Shown one piece after another: positions 36,559 to 45,035 of a stretch of 64,000 bases of DNA. The stretch comes from Hyphomicrobiales bacterium (GTDB lineage Bacteria > Pseudomonadota > Alphaproteobacteria > Rhizobiales > Rhizobiaceae), in assembly GCA_900472175.1 (NCBI GenBank), contig UCHD01000009.1, positions 1-64,000 on the forward strand. Direction: 5' to 3'. The position numbers and the translations under genes were made by a program. The notes under the pieces are model-generated. The model was not told the origin of the DNA, did no database searches, and was given only the letters and a program-made list of their open reading frames with translations. Every line of letters begins with the position of its first letter. The first letter of the stretch is position 1.

Positions 36559-36633
36559 TTTTCTTCTCTTCGGAGAGCCTTCCAGGAAAATAGGTATAAT
36601 CTTAGCAGCCGCCGTGGTGCGTGGGCTGTTTCC

Positions 36634-37401
36634 TTATCCCCGTCCCACATACGGCATCTGTGTGGCCATCACGGTCATCGTCAGCACGTTGGCGTCGAGC
36701 GGCAGGCCGGCCATGTAGATGACGGCGTCGGCGACGAGGTTTGCCGGGATGGTCGGTTCGGCGGCGATCTCGCCATTGGCCTGCAGGATGCCAGCGCGCA
36801 TCCCTGATGTCATTTCAGTCGAGGCATTGCCGATATCAATCTGGCCGCAGGCGATGTCGAACGGGCGACCATCGAGCGCCGTCGATTTGGTGAGGCCGGT
36901 GATGGCGTGTTTGGTGGCTGTATAGGGCGCTGACATCGGCCGTGGCGTCGAGGCGGAGATCGAGCCGTTGTTGATGATCCGGCCGCCACGCGGCGTCTGT
37001 GCCTTCATCAGCTTCATCGCCTGCTGGGTGCAGAGGAAGGCGCCAGTCAGGTTGGCGCCGACGATGGCATTCCATTGCTCGAACGTGATGTCTTCCATCG
37101 GAACAGCGGGCAGACCCATGCCGGCATTGTTGACGAGCAGGTCGAGGCGGCCGAAATCATGGCGGATGGCGGAAAACAGGCTGGCGACCGCCTGCGGGTC
37201 GCCGACATCGGCAGCGAACGCCCGCGCCGTGCCGCCGGTCAAGGTGGCCATTTCCTTTGCCGCGTGCTGGAGAACATCGAATCGCCGGCCGGAAAGGATG
37301 ACCGTGTAGCCGTTTTTCAACAGCGCCTCGGCAATAGCGCGGCCGATTCCGGTACCGCCACCCGTCACCAACGCGATTTTCGCTCTGCCCGTTTCAGCCA
37401 T
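36634..37401 (-). CDS. SDR-family oxidoreductase
   Basis: A 255-residue short-chain dehydrogenase/reductase. The cofactor motif [16 protein letters not shown] lies at the N-terminus, NNAGMGLP follows, and the catalytic set is [10 protein letters not shown] with YTATKHA. An aspartate/arginine after the second strand (SGRRFDVL) suggests NADP. The substrate is unknown. It stands alone between the tRNA and galM. Confidence 0.9.
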   Translation of the reverse strand: MAETGRAKIALVTGGGTGIGRAIAEALLKNGYTVILSGRRFDVLQHAAKEMATLTGGTARAFAADVGDPQAVASLFSAIRHDFGRLDLLVNNAGMGLPAVPMEDITFEQWNAIVGANLTGAFLCTQQAMKLMKAQTPRGGRIINNGSISASTPRPMSAPYTATKHAITGLTKSTALDGRPFDIACGQIDIGNASTEMTSGMRAGILQANGEIAAEPTIPANLVADAVIYMAGLPLDANVLTMTVMATQMPYVGRG

Positions 37402-37579
37402 GCCAAGTCCTCCCCTTGCCGCAGCCTCGATCGGGGCATCAAATCCGGTTTAACCGCAAAAGCCTAGAGCGCTTCGTCTTTAAACAGTATCACACGTGCC
37501 AAAGGATGACGCGCCGCAACGGGGGCGGTCCAAGTCCCTCAGGCTGATCCTGAGCAGGCGGCAGACGGGTCTCGCGCGG

Positions 37580-38596
37580 TCAGCTGCGGGTGAAGACGTA
37601 GTCGGTTTCCTGCCTGAGCGTTTCACCGGGCCGCAGGACGGCTTGCGGGAAATTGGCGTGGTTGATCGCATCCGGCCAGATCTGGGTTTCCAGGCAGAAG
37701 CCTGCGAAAGGCCCGTAACGACGGCCTTCGAGGCCGGGCACGGGAACGTCCATCTTAAAGCCGGTATAGAACTGCACACCGGGCTCGGTGGTGCGGACTT
37801 CCAGCGAAACGCCGGAATTGATGCTGCGCACCAGCGCGACGGATTGCTTGGGGCCTCGGGCGTCCGCCAGGCAGAAATTGTGGTCGTAGCCGATCTTGTC
37901 GCCTTCCAGCTGACGGCGCAGCGGGGTCATGGCGCGCAGGTCGAAAACGGTGCCTTCGACGGAGCGGATCTCGCCGGTCGGGACCTGCAGCTCGTCGGTC
38001 GGCAGATAGCTGTTGGCGGCGATCATCGCATCATGGCCGAGCGCATCGGTAGTGCCATCGAGGTTGAAATAGCTGTGCTGACAGACGTTGCAGATCGTTG
38101 CGCGGTCCGTGGTGCTCTCATAGAGGACGTTGAGGACGCCACCATCGCTGACGGTGTAGGTGCAGGTGATCGTGCAATTGCCGGGATAGCCGGCGCGGCC
38201 ATCCGGATCGACGATCTGCAGCACGGCGCGGTTTTCCGCCGCCTCGATCAAGGTCCACAGGCGCTTGGCAATGCCGTCGCTGCCGCCGTGCAGGTGCGTG
38301 ACACCCTTCTCGTTGCATTCGAGCTGGTAGCAGACGCCATCGATGGCAAACTCGCCGCTGCCGATGCGGTTGGCATTGCGGCCGGGCGTGGCGCCGAAAT
38401 AAGGGGAATGGGTGAGATAATCGGCGAAATTCTCAAAGCCGAGCACAAGAGGAGCAGCGTGGCCATCGAGGCGCAGGTCCTGGATGACCGAGCCCCAAGT
38501 GAGGATATGCGCGGTCAGCCCGCCGCCCTTGATGACGATGCGGTGCACGGGTTCGCCGGACGGCATATGGCCGAATACTTCAGTCTCTGTCTGCAC
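37580..38596 (-). CDS. galM: Aldose 1-epimerase (galactose mutarotase)
   Basis: GalM interconverts alpha and beta anomers of aldoses. The 338-residue product shows GGLTAHILTWGSVIQDLRLDG, PYFGATPGRNANRIGSGEF, the catalytic-histidine HLHGGSDGIAKRLW region, and the C-terminal glutamate region FAGFCLETQIWPDAINH. A GTG start at 38596 is chosen because a GGAGGAAG site lies 8 bases upstream. A longer frame from 38671 begins with 25 residues unlike the family. Confidence 0.93.
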   Translation of the reverse strand: MQTETEVFGHMPSGEPVHRIVIKGGGLTAHILTWGSVIQDLRLDGHAAPLVLGFENFADYLTHSPYFGATPGRNANRIGSGEFAIDGVCYQLECNEKGVTHLHGGSDGIAKRLWTLIEAAENRAVLQIVDPDGRAGYPGNCTITCTYTVSDGGVLNVLYESTTDRATICNVCQHSYFNLDGTTDALGHDAMIAANSYLPTDELQVPTGEIRSVEGTVFDLRAMTPLRRQLEGDKIGYDHNFCLADARGPKQSVALVRSINSGVSLEVRTTEPGVQFYTGFKMDVPVPGLEGRRYGPFAGFCLETQIWPDAINHANFPQAVLRPGETLRQETDYVFTRS

Positions 38597-38731
38597 GGGT
38601 ATTCTTCCTCCACTCTTCCCGGCGGCAAACTGCGTCATTTCGTTGAACGCGGCAACCGAAAAGTCATACAATTAACGACGGTGGCCGCCTCAGGCTCGCA
38701 TCACCTTCCTGCAGAGACAGGCCGATCCGTT

Positions 38732-39184
38732 TCAGAACGTCTTCTGGTAGATGATGAAGGGGGTTTTGTCTGCGATGCGGTCATAGAGCTTGCGGGCATT
38801 GGCGTTGAAGTCCTGGGTCATCCAGTACACTTCTTCGGCCTTTTCCGCGTTTGCCCGGGCATAGACGGCCTCGATCAGCGCCCGGCCGATCCCCTGTCCG
38901 CGAACCTCAGGATCGGCGAACAGGTCCTGCAGGTAGCAGATCGAGTTTTTTTGCCAGCAGGAGCGATGAAACAGGTAATGCGCAAGGCCAACCGGCCTGC
39001 CATCGAGAACCGCAAGAAAACCCGCATATTCATGCGCCGCGCCGCTCAAGAGGCGCGAGAAGGTCAGCGCGTAGATGTCTTCCGGCAGGATGGTCTCGTA
39101 AAAGGCGAGATAGGCCTTCCACAGGCGGCGCCAGTCCTGCTCGTCGCCGGATTCGATGGGGCGGATGGTGAGGGTTGCGGTCAG
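38732..39184 (-). CDS. GNAT acetyltransferase, probable CTG start overlapping metA
   Basis: A 150-residue GNAT protein with acetyl-CoA motif [21 protein letters not shown] and C-terminal [12 protein letters not shown]. The reading frame runs without ATG, GTG or TTG from the stop at about 39213 to a TTG at 39049. That TTG would cut off the first 45 residues, which include [21 protein letters not shown] and are clearly part of the domain. A CTG at 39184 overlaps the metA stop (CTGA) and has GGAAGGA exactly 6 bases before it, so CTG is the best start. The substrate is unknown; coupling to metA is likely. Confidence 0.8.
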   Translation of the reverse strand: MTATLTIRPIESGDEQDWRRLWKAYLAFYETILPEDIYALTFSRLLSGAAHEYAGFLAVLDGRPVGLAHYLFHRSCWQKNSICYLQDLFADPEVRGQGIGRALIEAVYARANAEKAEEVYWMTQDFNANARKLYDRIADKTPFIIYQKTF

Positions 39185-40107
39185 CGTCTGTCCTTCCCGA
39201 TATCGGCGAGATCATAGGATGTCGTTTGATAGATATCGTTGATCCAGTTGCCGAACAACAGGTGTGCGTGGCTGCGCCAGCGGTTTTGCGGCGTCAGCGT
39301 CGGGTCATTGTGGGGAAAATGGTTGTGCGGCATCTTGATCGGCACGCCGGCATCGACATCGCGGAAATATTCGTCCGACAGCGAGGTCGAATCATATTCG
39401 ACATGGTTGAAGACATAGAGCCGGTTGCCCGCCTTCTCATGCACGAAGCAGACGCCCATTTCATCGGATTCCATCAGGATTTCCAGCTCGGGCCTTTTCT
39501 CGATATCGGCACGGCGCACTTCGGTCCAGCGCGATACCGGAATCTGGAAATCATCCGAGAAGCCGCTGAGATAGGGCGAGGACGGGTTGAGATTGTGGTG
39601 GCGGTAGACGCCGAATGCCTTTTCCTTCAGCGCGTATTTCGGCACGCCGTGGAAATGGTAGATCGCCGCCATCGCCCCCCAGCAGATGTTCAGCGTCGAA
39701 TGGACATTGGTATGGGTCCAGTCGAGGATCTGCTGCATCTCGTTCCAGTAGGTGACATCCTCGTAATCAAGCGTTTCGACCGGCGCGCCGGTGATGATCA
39801 GGCCGTCGAATGTGCGATGCTTCACCTCGTCCCACGTTTCGTAGAAGGCAAGCAGGTGTTCTTCCGGGGTGTTCTTGGCCTTGTGGCCGCCGAGACGGAT
39901 CAGCGAGAACTCGACCTGTAGCGGCGAGGCGCCGACGAGGCGCGCCATCTGCACTTCGGTCTTGATCTTGTTCGGCATCAGATTGAGCAGGCCGATCTGA
40001 AGCGGCCGGATATCCTGGCGGACCGCCATGGTTTCGGTCATGACCCGCACGCCCTCTTTGACGAGGGTTTCATAGGCAGGCAGCGTATCGGGAATCTTGA
40101 TCGGCAT
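39181..40107 (-). CDS. metA: Homoserine O-acetyltransferase (MetA type)
   Basis: MetA acylates homoserine, the first committed step to methionine. The 308-residue protein starts [15 protein letters not shown]; the ATG at 40107 matches the family, and an earlier in-frame start adds 11 residues. Catalytic cysteine C142 (NICWGAMAA) is present. Residue 111 is glutamate (GAPVE-TL), which in this family predicts acetyl-CoA rather than succinyl-CoA use, as shown for Agrobacterium. It is controlled by a SAM-II riboswitch and terminator upstream. The GNAT gene overlaps its stop by four bases. Confidence 0.95.
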   Translation of the reverse strand: MPIKIPDTLPAYETLVKEGVRVMTETMAVRQDIRPLQIGLLNLMPNKIKTEVQMARLVGASPLQVEFSLIRLGGHKAKNTPEEHLLAFYETWDEVKHRTFDGLIITGAPVETLDYEDVTYWNEMQQILDWTHTNVHSTLNICWGAMAAIYHFHGVPKYALKEKAFGVYRHHNLNPSSPYLSGFSDDFQIPVSRWTEVRRADIEKRPELEILMESDEMGVCFVHEKAGNRLYVFNHVEYDSTSLSDEYFRDVDAGVPIKMPHNHFPHNDPTLTPQNRWRSHAHLLFGNWINDIYQTTSYDLADIGKDRR

Positions 40108-40140
40108 GGGCAACACTCGGTTCAACGAACAGACCGGCAC

Positions 40141-40173
40141 AAAAAAACCGGCAACGATAGGAATCGCTCCCGG
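40141..40173 (-). terminator. Terminator between the SAM-II riboswitch and metA
   Basis: On the minus strand CCGG-G-AGCGAT (from 40173) pairs with ATCGTT-G-CCGG and is followed directly by seven T residues (40147-40141). It lies after the aptamer and 33 bases before the metA ATG, so it can stop transcription into metA. Confidence 0.85.
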
Positions 40174-40197
40174 CCCCGCTTGCTTGCGCTCGCACGG

Positions 40198-40252
40198 CCC
40201 TTTAGCGACTTATTTAACGTGGCTGCAAGCCGGCCGGCCAAATCACCACGAA
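40198..40252 (-). promoter_or_regulatory. SAM-II riboswitch of metA
   Basis: The minus strand reads CGTGG-TGATTTGG...CTTGCAGCCACG-TTAAA...GTCGCTAAAG. This carries the SAM-II pseudoknot elements: P1 (CGTGG with CCACG), the UGAUUU loop, CUUGCAG before the P1 3' strand, and the GCUAAA tail that pairs with the loop. SAM-II is the known alphaproteobacterial metA/metX riboswitch and turns expression off when SAM is bound. Confidence 0.92.
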
Positions 40253-40422
40253 TTCCTAGATAGCGCCTGTTGGCGTGCGAATCAATATGCGGCGCCCCGT
40301 CGATGAGTGGCGCGCCGCGGTGATGGTCGCCGTTCGGTTGTCATCACGCCGATGTGTTCGAGCTGCTGAAACCTGGCGGCGCCTGTCTCCGTACTCCTCT
40401 GATGACTTCAGGAGGATGTGCG

Positions 40423-40854
40423 ATGCCCAGTCTTGCCTATCAGATCAGCCCGGCCGATTTCCGCCAGCGGCGCCTGCTTCAAGCGAGCATTGCCATCCTG
40501 GCCATGCTGCCGGTGTTTGCCGGGCTGGCGGGCGTGGTGATGGGGCCGGCGTTTCTTACCGAAACAAAACCTCCGGTGGATCTGAGCAGCCATGTCCGGT
40601 TCCTGTCCGGGTTGTTCCTCGCCTTTGGTCTCGCCTGGTACAGCTGTATTCCGGCGATCGAGAAGAAGGCGGAGCGGATCCGGCTTCTGGCGATCCTGAC
40701 CTTCAGTGGCGGGCTGGCGCGGCTGTTTTCGCTGATTGCCGATGGGGTGCCGTCGGCCGGGCATGTGCTCGGGCTTGGCATGGAGCTCGTCGTCGTGCCC
40801 TGCCTGGTCATCTGGCATGGCCGGGTGGCGGCGCTGAGCCAGAGCCGGAGTTGA
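40423..40854 (+). CDS. DUF4345 membrane protein
   Basis: A 143-residue membrane protein with four predicted helices of the DUF4345 family: ILAMLPVFAGLAGVVMGPAF, then SSHVRFLSGLFLAFGLAWYSCIP, ILTFSGGLARLFSLIADG and LGLGMELVVVPCLVIWHGR. Function is unknown. The ATG at 40423 has AGGAGGA 6 bases upstream; an in-frame start at 40354 lacks a site. It is the last recognisable gene before a 1.1-kb gene-poor stretch. Confidence 0.8.
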   Translation: MPSLAYQISPADFRQRRLLQASIAILAMLPVFAGLAGVVMGPAFLTETKPPVDLSSHVRFLSGLFLAFGLAWYSCIPAIEKKAERIRLLAILTFSGGLARLFSLIADGVPSAGHVLGLGMELVVVPCLVIWHGRVAALSQSRS

Positions 40855-41132
40855 GCGAGGTCGCGCGGCAGTCGGCGTCTTCTTCCCACTGTGTAACGGG
40901 GAGAGGCGATTGCCGCAGACGGTGGGTGGGGCGGTCCTTGGGCTTGGCTGGGAGGACCGTCTCACCCTTTTGGAGGGAGTAAGAGTTTGCCGCGCTGCTG
41001 TTCCTTGCAGCCGTCTTTCTTGCGGCATTGCATCCCCGCCGGAAGGGCTTAGGAAGTTGGGCACAAACAATGTCCCATGGTTTGCGTCCACGCGCGAAAA
41101 ATTCGCCGTGGGTTTTCAAAGAGCAGGCCGGC

Positions 41133-41189
41133 CGGGGCGCTGAAAGCTGCCTCGTAAAGTAGTCGTAGGTGACACCTCTCAGCGCCCCG
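41133..41189. repeat. Inverted repeat with 11-bp arms
   Basis: CGGGGCGCTGA (41133-41143) and TCAGCGCCCCG (41179-41189) are perfect reverse complements separated by 35 bases. The spacer includes a smaller near-palindrome, AGGTG-A-CACCT. It would fold strongly as RNA or DNA. No T-run follows, so it is not a simple terminator. Confidence 0.6.
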
Positions 41190-41193
41190 TTCG

Positions 41194-41520
41194 ATGTCTT
41201 TTGCCGCGCTTCTCAGGTTCTTCTGCGCTTTCCTCTCTGACCGGAAAGCCTCCAATGCCCCAGCCCGGCCGCTTATCCGCCAAGCCTTCCAATCCGGCGG
41301 GGTTTGGCCCTGGACCGTCCAAAGACGGTGTGACCACCCGGCATGTCCGGTTCATTCACGAACCGGAGGAGAACCACCTTTCACGCAGCCCCGGGGATTT
41401 CGCGCGCGTTTCGCCAAACCATCCGGGCCCACCTCGCCGGCAACGCAAACCGGTGTATCCGTGATGGGACGACGTGAGTATGGCACGGGTTTTCAGGGCG
41501 GGGATTTGCGGGGATGAATT
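41194..41520 (+). repeat. Dispersed repeat carrying a 107-codon open frame
   Basis: The last 51 bases match 5-55 of the window, including the frame end GTGF-x-x-GDLRG-stop. An open frame of 107 codons spans the element (about 41194-41517), rich in Arg, Pro and Ser, with an internal hairpin CCGGTTC-ATTCAC-GAACCGG (about 41346-41365). Repeat DNA with accidental coding is more likely than a gene, but the shared frame end is notable. Confidence 0.5.
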
Positions 41521-41965
41521 TTTTTGGAGGAGGGCGCGATCGGGCAGACGCGGCCATAGAAGATGCTTGTGCAAAAGACTGGTTTGCGCCTTCATCTCGG
41601 TCGTCCGCACGACACGGTTCAGTCCTGAAGGAATTCAGTCTGGTATCTTAGTAGTTGTATCTATACCTTGCCAATATAATTTCGCGTCGCCGTCGAAAAT
41701 AAGGATACTTGAATCAGAGATTTCACCTGTAACTCGAACCTGAAATCGCGAGTGTCAGAAGCTGTAGCCACAGATGAAATAAGCAGCGCATAGACAGTCA
41801 TAACGGATTCTCACATCGGCGCCAATTTTTTTAAATTTAACAGTATTTGTACGTTTATTTTGGCGCTGTTACCGTAACGTACTTCCTAATCGCTGCGGCC
41901 GCGTTAAGTTTTCTCAACCTAGCTACGCCTCAGGCGTGTAAGTTTCTGCTTCAATGGAGAGAGTG

Positions 41966-43378
41966 ATGAGTGCCAAACTTCGACAGGGAATGCTATCCGC
42001 AGCGCTTGCTGTTGTATCACTTTTCGGTGTCCAAACTTCGGCCGCCACGGAGTTCGAAGACAAGTTGCTGACGACACCTGCCTCGCCGGAAGTGACCGCA
42101 AAGGGATTGGAGGCAGACGGGTATCAGCTTGGACTTTCCGCCTATACCTGGGGCTATCCGCTTGTTCGCATGCAGAGGGCGGCACGATCTTACACCGATG
42201 TCTCCGGCGGCGTGCCCGCGACCAGTTACCGCGCACCCCTGAACCAGATCGGATGGGCGCATGAACTTGCGACGCCGTCGGCGAAGGATATGCCGACCGC
42301 CAACAACGACACGTTCTATCTGAGTTCGTTCGTCAATCTCGATCAGCCGTATATTCTGTCGGTACCAGACACGGGTGATCGCTACTATGTCATAGACGTC
42401 TTCAATATGTGGCAGGAACTCGAACACTACATCGGCCGCCGGACCACCGGCACAAAAGCCGGACGCTATGTGATCGTTCCTCCCAGCTGGAGTGGAGACG
42501 TGCCCTCTGATGCCACGCGCCTTGATGTCTCGACCAACATGATATGGCTGTGGGGACGGCTGCGTGTTGCGCAGGGTGAGGACGTCGCTCCCCTGCATCA
42601 GCTACAGAAGCAGTTTACGCTGACGCCGGCAAGCGGCGAGGCCAAAACGGGTGAACTTCCGCCATTGCCAGCCATCGACGGTGACGAACTCGGCTTCTAT
42701 AAGCACCTTGCCTTCGCTCTGAAGTCGAACACGGTCAAGCCCGCCGACGAGGCACTTTTCGCGCAGTTTGCACGCATGGGACTGACCAAGGACGGTTTCG
42801 ACGAGGCCAAGCTCTCCCCTGAGATGCGCAAGGGCGTCGTTCGTGCACTGGCAGATGGTCCTGCGGTCGTTGTGTCATCCTTCGCCAGCACCTCTGAAGT
42901 TCGCAATGGCTGGAACTGGGTGACGGGCCTCGATAGCTTCGGCTTCAACTATCCGATGCGTGCCATGGTCGCAGGACCGTATCTCGGCGGCAATGGCGAG
43001 AAGGAGGCGATGTATCCCATCCGCTACACAGATGCCGATGGCAAGGTCCTCAACGGCGGCAACAAATATATCCTCAAGATGGCCTCCGAACCGCCGGTCG
43101 ATGCTTTTTGGTCGCTGACGATGTATAACGCTTCCGACAAGATGCTCGTCGAGAACCCGATCCAGCGCTACAAGGTTGGAACCGATACCCAGGGTTTGAA
43201 GAAAGGGTCGGATGGATCGATAACGATTGCCATCCAGAACGGGCAGCCGTCCGATGGCAACGTCAATTGGCTGCCTGCACCGAAGGGTGATTTTTATATG
43301 ATCCTGCGCATGTACCAGCCGGGCGAGGCCGCTTTGAGCGGAACGTGGCAGTTGCCGCAAGTAACTGTCGCAAAATAG
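41966..43378 (+). CDS. DUF1254/DUF1214 exported protein (first of tandem pair)
   Basis: A 470-residue exported protein. The first ~27 residues form a signal peptide (GMLSAALAVVSLFGVQTSAA). The DUF1254 part begins with YTWGYPLVRMQRAARSY and includes PTANNDTFYLSSFVNL and the VIDVFNMWQEL strand; the C-terminal DUF1214 part includes FWSLTMYNASDKMLVENPIQRY. Function of the family is unknown; members are periplasmic beta proteins. A GGAGAGAG site lies before the ATG at 41966. The second family member follows 42 bases on. Confidence 0.85.
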   Translation: MSAKLRQGMLSAALAVVSLFGVQTSAATEFEDKLLTTPASPEVTAKGLEADGYQLGLSAYTWGYPLVRMQRAARSYTDVSGGVPATSYRAPLNQIGWAHELATPSAKDMPTANNDTFYLSSFVNLDQPYILSVPDTGDRYYVIDVFNMWQELEHYIGRRTTGTKAGRYVIVPPSWSGDVPSDATRLDVSTNMIWLWGRLRVAQGEDVAPLHQLQKQFTLTPASGEAKTGELPPLPAIDGDELGFYKHLAFALKSNTVKPADEALFAQFARMGLTKDGFDEAKLSPEMRKGVVRALADGPAVVVSSFASTSEVRNGWNWVTGLDSFGFNYPMRAMVAGPYLGGNGEKEAMYPIRYTDADGKVLNGGNKYILKMASEPPVDAFWSLTMYNASDKMLVENPIQRYKVGTDTQGLKKGSDGSITIAIQNGQPSDGNVNWLPAPKGDFYMILRMYQPGEAALSGTWQLPQVTVAK

Positions 43379-43420
43379 CAGCCGGTCGATCAGCGATAGC
43401 CACGAGGAGAAGGATTCCCG

Positions 43421-44887
43421 ATGAAGAATGTTCAGAGACTGGCTTCGACGACAGCGTTGCTTGCGGCATTGGCCATTTCCCCAATGGCCAATGCTCAGGA
43501 CGGCGCGGAAACACTGGGAGGCCAGCCCCCGGCAGGTGCAACTGCATCGGTCAAGGACTTCGATTATCAGATCAAATACCAGAGGGCGTTTGAAGCTGTC
43601 CTCTGGAACATGCCAGCAATTGCCATCTACAGCTTCCGGCGCGCCGCCTTTGAAAACCTCGGCCTGAAGGACAACGACATTATAGCGTATTCCGGCACGG
43701 CGACGCCGAAGCTGGAAGCCATCACGGCCAACAGCACGACACCGTACATCACGGCTTTTAGCGACCTTCGGAAAGGCCCTGTCGTGCTGGAAATCCCGGC
43801 CGCCAGCGAAGACGGCAGCGTCTATGGACAAGTTGTCGATGCTTGGCAGTTCACGATCGCCGACGTCGGGCCTTCCGGCCTGGACAAAGGCAAAGGCGGT
43901 AAGCTGCTGTTCACGCCTCCCGGTTATGAAGGCGAAATACCCGCGGGCTATATTCAGGTTGTTTCACCGAATTACCGCATCGCCTTTGCCTTCCGCTCGG
44001 TTCGCGCACCCGGCAAGAGCGTCGCTGATGCCTACGCCTACGCCAGGAAGCTGCGAATGTACTACCTGTCGGAAGCAGGCAATCCTCCCGAGCAGCGCTT
44101 CGTCGATCCAATTGATGATCGATATCCGACCCTTCCCTTCTATGACGAGCGCCACTTCGAAGACATGGCTGAGATCATGAGCGTCGAGCCGGTCAAGGAG
44201 CAGGACAAGGTCATGATGGGCATGCTGCAGTCGCTTGGCATTGAGCCTGGCAAGCCGTTCGCTCCCGACGAAAAGACGAAGAAGGCCATGCGGCAGGCGG
44301 CCATCGACGCCTGGTACTATCTGCAGGAGTGGTTCGACAATATTCCAAAGGACCGCCTCTACTGGCCGGACCGGCACTATGCATCGCTGCTGATGACCGA
44401 CGCGAACCGCCGCTTCACTTTCGTCTATGACGACCACATAGACCTGATTGCGCGGGCAGCAGAATATTTCTGGTGCACCTATATGCCCAAGGAACTGTCG
44501 AACAGCCCGGCAACCCAGTATCTGATGGCAACGGCCGATAAGGATGGCAAGCCACTCGAAGCCGGGAAGCTATACAAGCTCAACGTTCCAGCAGATATGC
44601 CCGTAAAGCAATTCTGGGCCTTGACGGTCTATAACCGCGCCACGATGTCGTTCATTTATAGCGACACCAATCGCACCACGCTTTCGTCATACGACATCGA
44701 CAACATGAAAAAGAATGCCGATGGAGGTGTGACTATCTACGTGGGACCGACAGCTCCCGCCGGCTTAAAGTCGAACTGGATTCCTACGGCTGGCAAGCGG
44801 CCACTTCCGGCGATGCGTTTCTATGGCGGAACCGATGCCTTAAACAACAAGACGTTCAAAATGCCTGATTTCGAGCTATCGGAGTAA
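43421..44887 (+). CDS. DUF1254/DUF1214 exported protein (second of tandem pair)
   Basis: A 488-residue exported protein with signal peptide (TTALLAALAISPMANAQD). The DUF1254 start is altered (YQRAFEAVLWNMPAIAIYSF), while PYITAFSDLRKGPVVLEIPA and the C-terminal FWALTVYNRATMSFIYS with SDTNR are retained. It is a distant paralogue of the preceding gene rather than a recent copy. An AGGAGAAGG site precedes the ATG. The pair probably makes two partners of one periplasmic system; the role is unknown. Confidence 0.85.
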   Translation: MKNVQRLASTTALLAALAISPMANAQDGAETLGGQPPAGATASVKDFDYQIKYQRAFEAVLWNMPAIAIYSFRRAAFENLGLKDNDIIAYSGTATPKLEAITANSTTPYITAFSDLRKGPVVLEIPAASEDGSVYGQVVDAWQFTIADVGPSGLDKGKGGKLLFTPPGYEGEIPAGYIQVVSPNYRIAFAFRSVRAPGKSVADAYAYARKLRMYYLSEAGNPPEQRFVDPIDDRYPTLPFYDERHFEDMAEIMSVEPVKEQDKVMMGMLQSLGIEPGKPFAPDEKTKKAMRQAAIDAWYYLQEWFDNIPKDRLYWPDRHYASLLMTDANRRFTFVYDDHIDLIARAAEYFWCTYMPKELSNSPATQYLMATADKDGKPLEAGKLYKLNVPADMPVKQFWALTVYNRATMSFIYSDTNRTTLSSYDIDNMKKNADGGVTIYVGPTAPAGLKSNWIPTAGKRPLPAMRFYGGTDALNNKTFKMPDFELSE

Positions 44888-45035
44888 CGTGAGATCGCGG
44901 TGAATTGCCTGCAAATAGGGCGATGTGTTAAAGAACTCTCAGTCCGTTATCGGCCCCAAATCGTCACTTCTCACAACTGAATCCACGCCCGCTAACGGCG
45001 CAAAGCAATCATTCTGCGGCTCGGTGTCGCGTGCC

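Larger units (their letters stand above)
40855..41965. other. Gene-poor stretch of 1.1 kb
   Basis: No convincing gene lies here. It contains degenerate repeat pieces (about 40880-41000), an 11-bp-arm inverted repeat (41133-41189), and a dispersed repeat with an open frame (41194-41520). From about 41640 the DNA becomes clearly A/T-richer up to the first DUF1254 gene. Short open frames here have no ribosome sites or family resemblance. Confidence 0.6.

Noticed and set aside
36484-36634. Integration site of a mobile element at tRNA-Gly
   Set aside because: No integrase, no repeat of the tRNA 3' end and ordinary neighbours were found.
37496-39217. 573-codon plus-strand open frame over galM and the GNAT gene
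   Set aside because: It runs antisense across two real minus-strand genes and the gap between them, with no start site or family motif.
41474-41743. Short open frame after the dispersed repeat
   Set aside because: No ribosome site, composition shifts halfway from repeat DNA to A/T-rich DNA, and no family resemblance.
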